From Luscinia megarhynchos (Eukaryota; Chordata; Aves; Passeriformes; Turdidae): 64,000 nt of DNA. Below the pieces are notes generated by a model. It saw nothing but the letters and a program-made list of their open reading frames with translations, had not been told where the DNA came from and ran no database searches. The stretch is from NCBI GenBank assembly GCA_034336665.1, contig JAPFBE010000032.1, positions 620,001 to 684,000 of the forward strand. Direction: 5' to 3'. Below, one piece after another: positions 49,323 to 60,949 of this stretch (within the stretch, counting starts at the first letter, position 1; each line of letters begins with the position of its first letter). A program made the translations under genes and the position numbers.

Positions 49323-50105
49323 GTATTGTTTTGCTTCATGTTATTTTGTATTAAAACATTGTCTGCAGTTTGCTGGAGATCTTTTGTGTATCAGATTTCT
49401 ACACTTTCTTACTACATGGTATTTTTAGAGTAATATTTTTACTTTTTAATGATTTGCTTTTTAACATATAATTGGTTTTATCTGTAGACTGTAAACAAAA
49501 GCAAAGTGGTTTCATTGGTCTGAGTCTCTTTTCCTAAATGGTTCCCCCATCATTTATGGGAAACAAGGCATCAAATACAAACACATTTGGTATGGGAGTT
49601 ATATACATAGCCATATATTTTCCCACTAATTAACTTCACTTCCCGCTTTTATTACAATTGGATTTCCATGTTGGTTTTTGAGTGCTAAGGAGTGGTAATA
49701 GACTCTCCAAAATGTTATTTATAGTATGTTATTCACAGTGCTTTAAGAAATGTGAGGGGGAAAAAACCTGAGAATTATGGTACTTTAAAAGTATGTAGAA
49801 GTTCAGTCTACATAGGTATAGCTTTTAGAAGCCAACAGGAATACTGCTGATTTCCTCGTTTCCTTTGTAGTGCCTTCTGTCAAGGCCAGCACTGTATTTC
49901 TGCGTTTAGCCTAACACTTGTGAATGAATTTGTTATACTGCACTCATTTTCTTTGTAAGGAGATAAGCTAAGGTCTAAAGTTTACCTGAAGTGTTCCAAA
50001 TGAGTAATTTCTTTGTAACCGAGGTGGTTGTTACACTTGAGGTAGGTTAAGCATTAATAGTTGTGACATACAATGTGTATGAAACCAGCCTTGACAGTAA
50101 GTATT
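49323..50105. other. SUB1 intron 4, left part
   Basis: Intron with no recognised repeat before the LTR at 50106. Confidence 0.65.
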
Positions 50106-50758
50106 TGTCCTGGTTTAGGGCAAATTTGGGAGGAAACCTCTGAATGGGGTCCCTCTAGGAAACAGATTCAAGCAGTCCCTCCCCCACCTTGTTCAGGGAA
50201 ATATTTCCTCGGAGAGAAGTCTTCAAAAACCCTGTTTATTTAACAGGCAAAGCACTTCCCCGCACAAAAATGAACAATACTAAACAGCAAAACCACTCGC
50301 CTCTCCGAAGAGATGACAAATTCAGAAGAGTCCCTTTTGTGGGTTGCAGCCTGGCTCAGTCTGTTCTCAGTCACTCTGGTGCTGGGAAATGCTGCGGCCC
50401 AGGCCAGGCCTGGTGGGCCACAGGTGTGAGCTCCTGGTGCTCTTCTGTGTTTTCAGTCCAGAGCAGGTTCAAACAATTCCAAGAAAAAGGAAAAAAAACA
50501 CAGTCCAGGGAACTTCTTTGCCTCAGCTAGCCAGAAAAACTAATCAAAAGCAAAGGAGAGCTCTCTCCTGCTGTCCAGTGTAGACAACACAGTCTATGTG
50601 TAGCATGCGGGGGAGCAAGTGCAGTCTTGATAACAAACTCTGCACCTCTTCTCTCCCCCTTCACTTTTGAAACCAGTCTTAAAGCTACAGAACTTAATAT
50701 TCAACACCAACAGAACAGACGATTTGGGATACAAACATCATAAAGTCACCCCAAGACA
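50106..50758 (-). mobile_element. Solo LTR-like sequence next to the last SUB1 exon
   Basis: Plus strand TGTCCTGGTTTAGGG ... CACCCCAAGACA; both ends match the ERVL LTR ends at 53258-54005. Reversed AATAAA is near 50240. The flanks (GTATT / TTATG) do not form a clean repeat. It ends 58 bases before a SUB1 exon, inside the branch-point region of intron 4. Confidence 0.72.
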
Positions 50759-50816
50759 TTATGCAAGATTCTGCAAATTTTTTTTTTCCTAAGTATTTCT
50801 TTTTAATGCATTTCAG

Positions 50817-50896
50817 GTATTTCTTTGAATCCAGAACAGTGGAACCAGCTGAAGGAACAGATTTCTGATATTGATGATGCAGTAAGAAAACTGTAA
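50817..50896 (+). CDS. SUB1: SUB1 coding exon 4 (PC4 domain, end) with stop
   Basis: Encodes ISLNPEQWNQLKEQISDIDD then AVRKL and TAA (residues 102-126), the C-terminal helix that dimerises PC4. The acceptor TTTCAG|GT completes the split Gly codon. A solo-LTR-like sequence ends only about 60 bases upstream of this exon. Confidence 0.97.
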
Positions 50897-51150
50897 ATAC
50901 AGAGTTATACAGAAACCTTTTATAACTTCAGTTGTTTTAAGTGGTCTTTTTACATTGGCATTTGTTTTCTAAAATATTGTTTTCCAAGCTATTGTATATT
51001 TATTTGGATTGCAAAATGATTTGTGAAATGAATACTTTATGTGCACTAAAAGTATATTCTGAGTGAGGCTATTTGTGTATACATTACTAAAAGGAAATGT
51101 GTTGCTTTCACCTCATAGTATAAAATAAAAAAAATATGTAAAGCATTGGT
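50897..51150 (+). terminator. SUB1 3'UTR and polyadenylation signal
   Basis: AT-rich sequence follows the SUB1 stop. An AATAAA at 51124-51129 is the first good polyadenylation signal and would give a 3'UTR of about 250 bases. Other A-rich stretches follow, so longer forms are possible. Confidence 0.6.
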
Positions 51151-51591
51151 TTTTATGATTTTTTGATTGGAGATGCTGGTAAGGTTGCCTAATAGCTTAA
51201 ATTTTAGTTTTAGTTTATTTGACCATTAATGTGAATTTTTTTCCTGAGATTTCCTTAAATGTCTCCATTTTAATGTTTTTTCTTTTATTTCATACTCTTT
51301 GGTATTGCCCTGGCAGCTTTCAGTTTTAAGACTTGATACAAACAGTGAATACCTGGTAAAACACATTTTTGTAGATAATTTTTAATACTCTATTTGCTAA
51401 TTTACTGTCTTTATTCAGATGTAAACAGTTCTGAGTATATAGACTTTTTAAAATTACTTGCATGAAGTGTTATGCTAAACATTAACATTTAAAAACAAGC
51501 CACACACTATTTCTTCCCATTTTTCTATAGCTTGATTTACTTAGAAAATACAATTAACTTTTGTTCTTAGACCCTAGATTTTGAAAGTGAT

Positions 51592-52248
51592 TGTGACAGG
51601 ACCTTTCACCCCCTGACACCTCTACTTCCCCCATGGCTAAGATAGGCTGGAATGGTTTGTCTTGTGATCAATTATCTCAGCTGAAAACACCATTAGTCAG
51701 CAATAAACATCCTTTCTTGAATGACAGGAAAGGATAAGCCACACATAAGCAACTGACAGACAAGCACTTTTTACAACTATACAAGACCACTATGATTTTC
51801 ATGAATTCAGAAATCTCTTATACATTCTCTGAGTGTATAGAGAGTTCTCGACATGGAGACATTTACATTGAGATGCTTCCCTGGGATTGAGAGAAATTAA
51901 GAGATTCTTTGCACACCACCATCATTCATTGGTAAGTGACACTGGCTCCTAATCTATATTATTTCTTCACTAGCTGTAGCATGGGTACCTTTATTATCGT
52001 GCAGTTTATTTTATCTACTAGTTCTTTTTGTGTTATCCTGTGTAATAAGTAGTCTGTTTAAAGTCTTATGTCTGTTTTCCTTGGCCTGTTCAATAAATAA
52101 TTCATGTTGTAATAGACCTGATCGGTCATTATTAAGAACTTGCAAACAAGAGTGGGTTTTGGGGTGCTGGCCACCTCAATAAAGCTGCTGTCTACTGCCA
52201 GAAACCTGGAAAGACACTCGTCTAAGCTTTCCCCTCTTATTCATAACA
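51592..52248 (+). mobile_element. Solo LTR downstream of SUB1 (TSD GTGAT)
   Basis: TGTGACAGGACC ... CTTATTCATAACA, flanked by GTGAT at 51587-51591 and 52249-52253. AATAAA at 52092-52097. The element lies just after the SUB1 polyadenylation region, in the same orientation. Confidence 0.87.
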
Positions 52249-52847
52249 GTGATGCATAAACTCGCAGTAATAGACATATACCTCAGAGTAAGATATTATT
52301 TAAAAGCTCCAAAGGAGGGTATTGTGCAAACAGTGATGTTTAAACTAGGTATAACACATTAAACAATCAAAGGGAGTTAAGATTGCTTCAACCAAGACAG
52401 CTGGCTGCTGCCCTGCCCACACTGCCTGCCCAAACCATTTAACTTGGCTTGCATTGTTTGGCTTACATGTGCACAACTGTTTTATATTTTGTACAGAAAG
52501 TACTTAGTGCTTACAATGGCACACTGGCACATAGTAGTTCATTACTCTAGTGAATTTTGCTTGTCTACCAGTGTACTATTCTTGTAAGAGAGTCTTCTGC
52601 ACACTGGAAGTTCTATTGACGAGATGCTGCCCCTGATGAAGGGCTTCTTGGTAGGTGTCACAAACTATGGAATGAAGAAGGGAGAATATGATGTTTGAGT
52701 AGAACTTGGAGTGATGAGGGGTATGCCAGTGCAGAAGTTAAAGGTGACAAATCAAAGTGAGCTGACAATAATACCTACAGTGAAGAAATGTGTCAGCAGA
52801 ATTGGATAAGAGTTTATTTTCTGACTTAATTCACTTAAATGAGGAAG

Positions 52848-54050
52848 ATCATAGAATCATAGAATAGTTTAGGTCAGAAGGGACCTGTAAAGGCCATCTA
52901 GTCCAGCTCCCCTGCAATAAGCAGGGACATCTTCAACTAGAGCTGCACAATCCAATCTGACCTTGAATGTTTCCAGGGATGGGGCATCTACCACCTTTCT
53001 GGGAAAAACTATTCTAGTGTCTTACCATTCTAATTGTAAGAAAATTCTTTCTTATAGCTAGTAAGAATCTTCCTTCTTTTAATTTAAAACCATTGCCCCA
53101 TGTCCTATCACAACAGTCCCTACCAAAAAAATCTGTCCCCATCTTTCTAATAGGCTCCATTTAAATACTGAAAGGCTGCAATAAGGTCTCCTTGAAGCCT
53201 TCTCTTCTCCAGGCTGAACAGCCCCAACTCTCTCAGCCTTTCCTCATAAGAGAGGTGTGTCTTGGTTTGAAAGACAAGTGTCTGCTAACAAAGGCCAGAG
53301 CCTCTCTTGAAATGGAAAATGTAAACCCCTTCCCTCCAAATTATTATAATGTCGAAATTAAGGGGCTCTCGGGCAAAGCTATGGGGATGGGAATAGCAGT
53401 TCTTTACTAAGAAAAATTAAAATAGAAATACAGTATTACAAAAACCCCCCAAAAGACAACCTCAAAAAACCCAAACCCAAAACACTGACAGAGTCAGAAT
53501 ACAACCTGACACCCCATCAGTCAGGGTGTTGGTAGCAGTCCAATTAAATGGAGGCTGCAGTCCTCCTGGAGTGACAGATGTGGTTTTGTTGAAGCAGTGG
53601 TCCTGTAGAAGGATGCAATTTTCCTCCAAAGGTCCAGTGATGATGTGGAAAGGTCCGGTTTTCCTCTGGAATCCAGTGGAAAAAGGCTGCCTTGGTGTTC
53701 CAAATCTCAAATTTTATCTAGGTAGGAAATATTTGGCTCCTCCCCCTGGCTGGAGCATCTTCCAATGGGATGATGTATTTTATCAGTCATGCAGTGGGAC
53801 TGAATGGCCCACTAACAGAAGATATTTTTCTGGAGGAAGGATGGGTTGTAGAAAAGATAAAGAACACTACCCCCCTGGTTTTTTAGAGATGGTCCATTAA
53901 CAGAGGATATCTCCTACAGAGATAAGGATCACTACCCCACTTGGTTTCAACAGATGGTGACAGAATACACACCCCTGGTCACATCCAGCATTGCAACCCA
54001 AGACAAGGTGTTCCATCCCTATGCTCATCTTTGTAGCCCTCCTTTGGACC
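52848..54050 (-). mobile_element. CR1 LINE 3' fragment, inverted and split by an LTR
   Basis: Plus strand starts ATCATAGAATCATAG and continues with the reversed CR1 3'UTR to 53257. It resumes at 54006 (GTTCCATCCC ... CTTTGTAGCCCTCCTTTGGACC) after the inserted LTR. The CR1 is therefore older than the LTR. Confidence 0.92.
53258..54005 (-). mobile_element. ERVL-family solo LTR inserted in CR1 (TSD AGGTG)
   Basis: TGTCTTGGTTTGAAAGACA ... GCAACCCAAGACA, 748 bases, flanked by AGGTG at 53253-53257 and 54006-54010. Same family as the LTRs at 32963 and 57798. This copy gives the cleanest boundaries of the family in the window. Confidence 0.92.
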
Positions 54051-54423
54051 TTTATATTTGGATTTGAAACAGCTTAATGAAAATTGACATTTCAAGACTA
54101 TGTAGTAAATATAGCAATTTCTTGGTTCAGCTGTAATTCTCCAATTTGATGTTAAATTTATTGTATTTTTTTTAAAACTGTGTGCATAATCAGAATTTAC
54201 TATTTGTTTATTTTTAAAATATTTTAATATAATTGTTTATATTGCAAACATGCATGGAAGTCCTATTCTCCTAAGTGCCATACACAGACTGTTCCTTTAC
54301 TGCAGAGTTTATAATTCAATACAAATGGATATTGAAGGGCGAGGAAATATAACTTCATCAAATAAAATATATATTATTTAAGAATATATAATTCAATTTT
54401 CACCATTATGTCAGATACTGCTA

Positions 54424-54703
54424 TGACAGCATACAGCTGGACTGTATTCGTCATAAAAGGAGGAATGGTGTGGCTACAGAGAGACAATCCTTGACAGTGA
54501 ACCTAAGCAGGTAGCTATTGGTCTACAAGCTGGGTGGTAACCATTCACAGCCAATCAGGTTTGAATGCGGAGTCTTTTGAATATATATATGAGTATATAA
54601 GAGCTGTGTAAGCCATTAAACTCGCTCTCTGCTGCACGAACCACGAGTGTTGTGTTGTGTCTTCATCTCCTCTGACTGCGACATATGGGGACCCTGATGT
54701 GAT
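54424..54703 (+). mobile_element. ERV 5' LTR with primer-binding site
   Basis: TATATAA at 54594-54600 and ATTAAA shortly after mark an LTR promoter and R region. The LTR ends GCGACA at 54683, then TA, then TGGGGACCCTGATGTGAT (54686-54703), matching the tRNA-Trp primer site at 15 of 18 positions. The start is an estimate. Confidence 0.7.
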
Positions 54704-54949
54704 GACAATAAATAAGCCACGAGAAAACAAAGGACACGGAACACCAGAGAGGAACAGCCGAGAGCTGTAAGAGAAATTACAGCCTAGAGAGCTGTATGAT
54801 AAAGTCTGCTGGAGAGCTACAGCCAGAGAGTATCTCAGTGCAGCTGGTCTGAAGCTGTCCCCTAAACTCAAGCAGCCCAGAAGTAAACAAATCCCTAGGT
54901 GAACAAGAATGGGTTGGATTAAAATCTACACAGAGACCCTCAGCCAATC

Positions 54950-55158
54950 TCATTCAGCCCTAAATGCAGATGTATCACTGTCCAGGGAGCTGGGTGGTGT
55001 TAAAGCCAGACCAATCAGCTGTCTAGACAAGGCAGTTTTGAATCTCCTATTTTAGGAGGATCTGAACAATAGGTTATTGTTGCATGGATCTCCAAAAGTG
55101 TGTGTCGTCTCTATCTCTGACCCACAGATCCCGTAACATGTGGTGACCCCGTGTGAGG
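54950..55158 (+). mobile_element. Second, diverged LTR end with primer-binding site
   Basis: The block GCTGGGTGGT ... CCAATCAG ... GTTTTGAAT parallels the first LTR at 54520-54570. It ends CCCGTAACA at 55138, then TG, then TGGTGACCCCGTGTGAGG (55141-55158), whose first 11 bases equal the tRNA-Trp primer site. So two related LTR/primer units stand about 450 bases apart. Confidence 0.6.
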
Positions 55159-56900
55159 ATGGCAGCCATCCCGCAAGCAAACCAGGAAGAGACGGAACAG
55201 CCCATCAGGCTGTATAAAACTATAGTGGTGTGCAGAGCCTGACCTACAGCGAAAAAGCTGGAAAATAAACAACCAAATTGAGGAGACCCTGACCTACAAC
55301 AAAAAAATTGAAAAATAGAAGAAAAAAACTCACCCAAGATATAAGTAGATTTATCTCCATAAAGGAACATCCAGTCACTGAGGTATGAACTTTTCTTTTA
55401 CTTCAACAAGGATTAAAGCATGAGCAACAAGCTCTGAAACCATTATGGGCATTATAAAACTCTTAATGTTTATTTCAAACTGGCTGGGGCATTTAGAAGC
55501 TGAACAGGGTGCAGAAACGACAGTAGAGATGCCGCCAGTAGTGCCTGCCAAATCATCCAGCAAAAACAGTAGCGGGGGGAGTGAATGCCATCTCAGGTGT
55601 GCGAGTGGAGAAAACGGGCAAAAAAATGGTTGGGGAGCAGCCGTTACTTGCCAGATCTCCTCCACCACTGCCGGCAACAGTTGTGCCTGTATCATGCGCA
55701 AGTTTAGCCATGCTGTGACTGCCTGACCCACCGTCGTCACATGCATCCTCGGAATGTCCAGGGCCTCCCAAGCCCCAGGTTCAAAGACCATCTTTTGGCT
55801 TGGCACCCCATAATGCGCTGCTGAGACAGCTTGCCAAAAAACCCCAACAAAGTGGAGAGCCCATGGCAAGAAAGTCACTCACCCAAGATGGCAGTCGCCA
55901 CATGCCACGGGAAGCAGCCCACGGAAGAAAAAACACCACACCAAAAATGTGGAAGCAGTGGCCAGAATCGCCTCTGCCGTGGTGCCCAGGATGCCACCTC
56001 AAAAGCATCACAGAGCCAGAAGCTGGAAGAGAAGCCAGCAGCCCCGTCGTCGGAAGGATACTGGCAGCTTGCTCGCCCATGCCATGCATGGGGCCAGTGG
56101 CGCCTGGGGCCACGGGAAGCTGAGGGGACCTGTGGAGCGGGGCGGGGTTGCCCACCGCCACCGGCGGATCACATTGCCTAGCAACGGCTGTGCCTGCAGC
56201 TTCTACACTCTCAGCAAGTGCTTGTAAATCAACTAAAGCTAAAGGGGGAGGGGGGGCTCTCCTAGCAGCGGGTTTTCCCTCCACCTGCATTTTGCAAAAA
56301 CAGAGGGGTGGCGACTGAGGCAGCGGGGGGGAGAACAGTACAAAACTGCAAGAAGCTGCAAAACAAAGAGAAATAGCAGCAAAGCGAGAGGAAGGGGAGA
56401 GGCTGTTATTGGGGTCGGAGCCCTTCCCCCCACGGGAAGGGCCAGAAGACTCTGCAGTGCCCATGCAGCAGCAAAAGCCAGCTGCGCAGCATTCGGCCCT
56501 CCCCCCTCCCCCCCCGCCATGTCTGCAAGACCCATTCACCATTTCTTCCACACCATGTATTTCTATGGAAGTGCTTGGCCTGCCTCCAGCTGATTAGTTC
56601 AGTCCTGGAGCCCGGCCCTTGCTTGACATGACCACTCGCAGCCCATCGCAGCCCACTGAAACACACCATTCCGAGGGGGCCCCCAAGCAGCTGCCCCTAT
56701 GCTGGAACTGGGGAGCAAGGCATGGACTGGGTAGCCATGGCGAATGGCAGGCTCCCTCCCAGCTACCGCAGCCTGTCGCAGCCTACTGCTTCTACAACAG
56801 CCCAAATTCCCCTCTTCTGCGGACCCTTGTAATCCAAAAGCTGCAAATATGCATCTTAAACCATCTAGGAGACCCTTAGAACGCAAAGACATGTCATTTA
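55159..56900 (+). other. Probable ERV leader and degenerate gag, GC-rich
   Basis: Follows the second primer site. The first 250 bases are A-rich leader with repeated GACCTACA-A-CGAAAAA units. From about 55440 the plus strand has short frames that are Pro/Ser/Gln-rich, and 56230-56520 is purine- then proline-codon-rich, as in a gag spacer. No domain is recognisable and every frame is short. Long minus-strand frames here follow from GC content. Confidence 0.35.
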
Positions 56901-57797
56901 TAATTATATACCAAGATGTAACATGTAAAATCTAACTGAGACAGATGTTTCCTTTCATAGTTTTAAGTTGATTTGTTTGTAATAAAAAGGTAAATAGTAC
57001 TTTCAAAAGAATTGTATATATATTTGCATAGTTATAGTTATTTAAAATTGTTTATAGTATCACTGATTATTTAGCTAAGGATAGATAACAAAGCCAACTA
57101 TTCTAAAGTTATTGCTAAAATATTTCTCTTAAAGATATGATAGGGAAGCCCGCCCAGTCTGGGTCTCAGCTCTGACCAAGCTGTGGCCAGAGCTGGCAGG
57201 AAAAGTTATCAAACCCAGGTGTTTCTGTGCTAAAGATGAAAGCAAATCACTTTGACTAGCTGATTTGGCTTTGCAGAAGCTAGAACACTTTCCTTTGAGA
57301 TAGATACAGGAGCCTTATCTGGAGAAGGCTCTCTATGTCCTCATTGTGTAAAGGAGGCTCCTCAGCGATGGCAGACACGGGGTGATGGTAAAGCATGTAG
57401 GCAATTGCAAGTTTCACCTTGTAAATTTAGTTCAAAAGTGCATGTTTTGTTCCTGTTATACTTGTAAAACCTGTAAAACAAAGAAAGGGGGAGAAGAAAA
57501 ATGTAGGATAGATGTATACCTCCCTCAAAAGCCTTAGGTGATCTCATGTTTCTCTCGTGTTTTTCAATCAAATCATAACATAGCCTAGCAAACCAATAGC
57601 TCATCAGAAGCAGAAGACTGTCAATGATTTGCCATCACCTTACTTGAACTCCAAGACTCAAATATTTAGAAAACATCAGTGGTAGAAATATGTGTGGTTT
57701 TAATTTAAATAGTTTAGAGTTAAATTGTTTATTGTTTGTAGTGTTAAGTTGTAACTCTGTAATTTCTAAGCATTGAACTGGGCTGAAGGATTGTGAT
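56901..57797. other. Unassigned sequence left of the ERVL 3' LTR
   Basis: AT-rich, with a less AT-rich block at 57140-57390 that could be the end of the preceding ERV. No protein signature was found. Confidence 0.5.
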
Positions 57798-58499
57798 TGT
57801 CCTGGTTTGAAGGACAGGTGTCTGCCAATAAAGGCAGAAGCTCCTCTTTGAAATAGAGAATGTAAGTCCTCTCCCTCAAGAGTATTATAATTTTTGAATC
57901 AGGAATTCTCAGGCAGAGATAAGGGGGTAGGAAAAACAGCTCTTTACTAATATATCTAACCAGACAAACAGAAACAACAGCAGCTATGAAAATTAACAAC
58001 CAAACAGAACAAATAACTCAGTTCCAGTCCTTTGTCAGCCGCAGACACACTCTTCCTGTGCTCGGTCCCGGGAGTGGAAGGCGTGGCAGAGCCCACGGTG
58101 CAGCGGAGATGGCAGATGGGAGGAGAGGGGAGGCGGCAGCGGCAGCTTTGTCCGACATAGGAGAAAAGGGTGGAGGAAAGGGCTCTCCACTCACCATTTG
58201 GGTTTTTTGGTAGTCAGCCTGTGACCTTAGAGATAGTAGACTGGATGCGGAGCAGAAGCAGGACAGTCCGAATGCAAAGAATCTCCCTTTGCGGCGTTCC
58301 AACCGCACGGCCTGGAGTTTGGGCGTCCTCCTCAGTGCTCGCCGGTTAGAGAGCAGCCCCACAGAAGCCAACCCCCACCTACCCCTTTGTCTAGAGTCCT
58401 GAAAAGAGCATGGGTGTAACCCAGCAGGCTCCCTTAGCATGATAAGAGGAAAAATTCTTTAAACATTGACAGTAAACGGAACAACCCAAATCTTGAACA
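57798..58499 (-). mobile_element. ERVL 3' LTR
   Basis: Plus strand starts TGTCCTGGTTTGAAGGACAGG and shares its first 200 bases with the solo LTRs at 32963 and 53258. The inner end is near TCTTGAACA (58499). Integrase C-terminal sequence begins about 120 bases further right. Confidence 0.75.
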
Positions 58500-58599
58500 T
58501 TATCCACCCTGAATTTTTCCCATGCCAACATGCTACATCAAATTAAAACTTTTAAATCATATACATACATGCAGTTACAGATACAGGCACAGTATCATA

Positions 58600-59243
58600 G
58601 ATAGTTCACCCTAGAACAAGGTCTCCTTGGGGTATGCATCGGGTCTCTCCATCCTTTTGAATCACTCAGCAAGTGCAACTTGGTCCTTGAGCAAAAACCA
58701 CCCCACGAACAGGATTGTCTTTGCTGGAGGCAGAGTTCACCCAAACAGTTTATCCTAACATGCCTCTCAGGTGTGCTGCTGGAACCTTATCTCCATCTGG
58801 TGTTCCCAAGGGCTCAGATTGGGCAGGGCCTGCTCGGTTAGTGGAACCTCGGGTATTCACTAACCATGTGGCCTTTGGTAGATTGATCTCCTAGTTCCTG
58901 AAAGTTCCTGCACCAAGTGCCTTTAAGGTGGTTTTAAGCAGGTCATTGCACTGTTCGACTTTCCCAGGTGCTGGTGCATGGTATGGAATATGGTACACCC
59001 ACTCAGTGACAGTTCTCTAGCCTAGGTTTTTATAAGGCTATTCTTGAAATGAGTCCAGTTGTCTGACTCAATTCTCTCAGGGGTACCATGCCTCCAATAG
59101 AGTTGTTTCTCAAGGCCGAGGATGGTGTTCCGAGCAGTGGCGAGAGACACAGGGTAAGTCTCCAACCATCCGGTGGTGGCTTCCACCATGGTCAGCACGT
59201 AGTGCTTGCCTTGGCGTGTCTGAGGCAGTGTGATGCAGTCAAT
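58600..59243 (-). pseudogene. ERVL integrase, core and C-terminus
   Basis: The minus strand encodes YVLTMVEATTGWLETYP and ERIESDNWTHFKNS, where the second catalytic Asp is kept but the usual Gly after Asn is Trp. Further down, short frames match a long integrase tail. The N-terminal part is at 60580-60934, separated by the inserted LTR. Confidence 0.85.
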
Positions 59244-60575
59244 TGTCATGGTGGGACTTGGGTTTGCCAACCTTAATATATTTAATTTCTTTTAGAGACA
59301 GGACCCAGGAGTAGAGACAAGGCAGGCTCAAAACTTAAAAAGGTACAAGAAGAAATTTATTAATAATACAAAAAAGGAATTAGAATTCAGGATAAAATTC
59401 CTAGATTGTTCCCTCCTCCCCTTCATTCTACATTTCTTACCAACATACATACAGAGAGAACACTTCAGTCAGTTATACACTCAAATAATCAGTTCAGTTT
59501 ACTTCAGAGAGAAAAAGTCCCTTTTCTGGTTATGGCTTAGGGGGTGTCTTCACCTTCACAGTCTGCGTCCGTCCGAGACCCACAGAACTATGAATTTTTC
59601 CTCCCATTTACACAGTCCTTCCAGAGCCAGGTTATGGGTTACGATGCACACATGGGGGCACCACCTCTAAAGGCAGGCTGCTAAAAAACCAGAATTCTCT
59701 TCATTGTCTTCTCTATCAAATGTCTCTGTTCATATTCCAGTTCCAGAACAGAGACCCCCATTCCCTCGGGGCAAAGGATCCTTTTCTCAAATATTTCAAA
59801 CCCCCATGTATTTTCCACAGTTTAAAGGAACTTTAGTAAAGTCACAATCCCCACAGCCCACAAAAAAGGCTTTCAGCTACTTGCATCTTTTCAATCTCTT
59901 CCCACCAGGAACTTTGTCTTCATCCCGCTGACTTCTGTAGTCTCCACGCTTCATCTCCTCTCATTCAGGGGAACTCAGGGGGTCCAGGACTCCATCCAGG
60001 CACAAAGAAGTTACAATTGTATCCAGATTACAAAGAAACAAACGTGGGCAGCTGGAGTTCTTTCTCTGCCACGTGGAAAGGCGAGCGGAGCCCAGCCGGC
60101 AGGGCCGGGGCCATGTGGCCGGTGCCGGGGCCATGTGGCCGGTGCTGGGGCCATGCAGAGCCCGGGGGCCCCCAAGCCAGGGGGTCCCCGCAGAGGCAGT
60201 GCCGGGCCGGGCCGGGCTTCCCCCCGCCGAGCCCGGGGCCGGGGTTCCGAGCCGGGCCCCCCGCAGAGCCGGGGTGCCGGGCCGGACCTCAGACCGAACC
60301 CCGAGCTGGGCCGGAGCCCCCAGCCAGAGCCTCCCAGCCCTCCGGAGGCCGGGAAACGAAAGACCAAATCAACTCGATGCAATTGTGATTTGTGAAAGTG
60401 AAATAACTTTTTCATTGGTTTCCCGAGCTGTCCATCACCAAATCAGCTCTCTGATTGGTGCCAGCAGCTCACAGGGGAAGCTCCCAGAGACGGGAGAGTG
60501 CCTCCCACTCCCCACCTCATGGAGCCATCCCTGAGGTAAAACCACCCATCCCCCACACCACGTGAAACCAACACA
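59244..60575 (-). mobile_element. Solo LTR inserted in ERVL integrase (TSD TCAAT)
   Basis: Plus strand TGTCATGGTGGGACTT ... GAAACCAACACA, flanked by TCAAT at 59239-59243 and 60576-60580. The reverse complement starts TGTGTTGGTTTCACGTGG, like the LTR at 3543, and has AATAAA near 59365. A GC-rich, repeat-containing block (60070-60360) with three GGGGCCATGTGGCCGGTG-type units lies in its upstream half. Confidence 0.9.
60095..60160. repeat. Tandem GC-rich repeat in the LTR
   Basis: The unit GGGGCCATGTGGCCGGTGC occurs twice in succession and a third, partial copy (GGGGCCATGCAG) follows. It sits in the CpG-dense part of the LTR. Confidence 0.85.
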
Positions 60576-60579
60576 TCAA

Positions 60580-60934
60580 TCTGCTAGGCCTCTCCGTACT
60601 TATATTTGAACAATCGCCCACCGTACCAGAGGAGCTCCACCCGCTTGGCTTGCTTGATGGCAGCATACGTCTCACAATCATGGATAACCTGAGAAATACT
60701 GTCCATGGTTAGATCTACCCCTCGGTCTCGTGCTCACTAATAGGTGGCGCCTCTGCCCTGATGACCTGAGGCATCGTGGGCCCATTGAGCCAGGAACAAT
60801 TCTCCCTCGTGTTCCCAATCTAAGTCAATCTTTGACACCTCTATCTGTGCAGCCTGATCTACCTGCTCATTGCGTCGGTGTTCTTCATTATCCCGACTCT
60901 TGGGAACATGGGCATCCACGTGATGGACTTTCAC
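60580..60934 (-). pseudogene. ERVL integrase zinc-binding domain and RNase H end
   Basis: Minus-strand frame with HHVDAHVPKSRD (RNase H end) and WAHDASGHQG (first His pair of the HHCC domain). The remaining Cys pair lies just downstream at about 60680-60640 in a frame with a stop. Confidence 0.8.
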
Positions 60935-60949
60935 AGGTAGTTCCTCTAT

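Larger units (their letters stand above)
30532..50896 (+). other. SUB1: SUB1 gene, complete coding region in four exons
   Basis: SUB1 (PC4, p15) is a nuclear single-stranded-DNA-binding coactivator of RNA polymerase II that also acts in replication and repair. Coding exons 30532-30603, 32258-32377, 49214-49322 and 50817-50896 join to 126 codons plus stop, close to the 127 aa of mammals. The layout is a Ser-rich phosphorylated tail, a Lys-rich middle and a C-terminal PC4 domain. Intron 3 is 16.8 kb, swollen by an ERVK provirus and several LTRs. All splice sites are canonical and there is no frame damage, so this copy looks functional. Confidence 0.97.

Noticed and set aside
50101..50763. Target duplication for the LTR at 50106
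   Set aside because: Flanks GTATT and TTATG do not match well enough; I list the LTR without one.
55781..56551. 256-codon minus-strand open frame
   Set aside because: It is antisense to a degenerate gag-like leader, has no known domain, and lies in GC-rich text.
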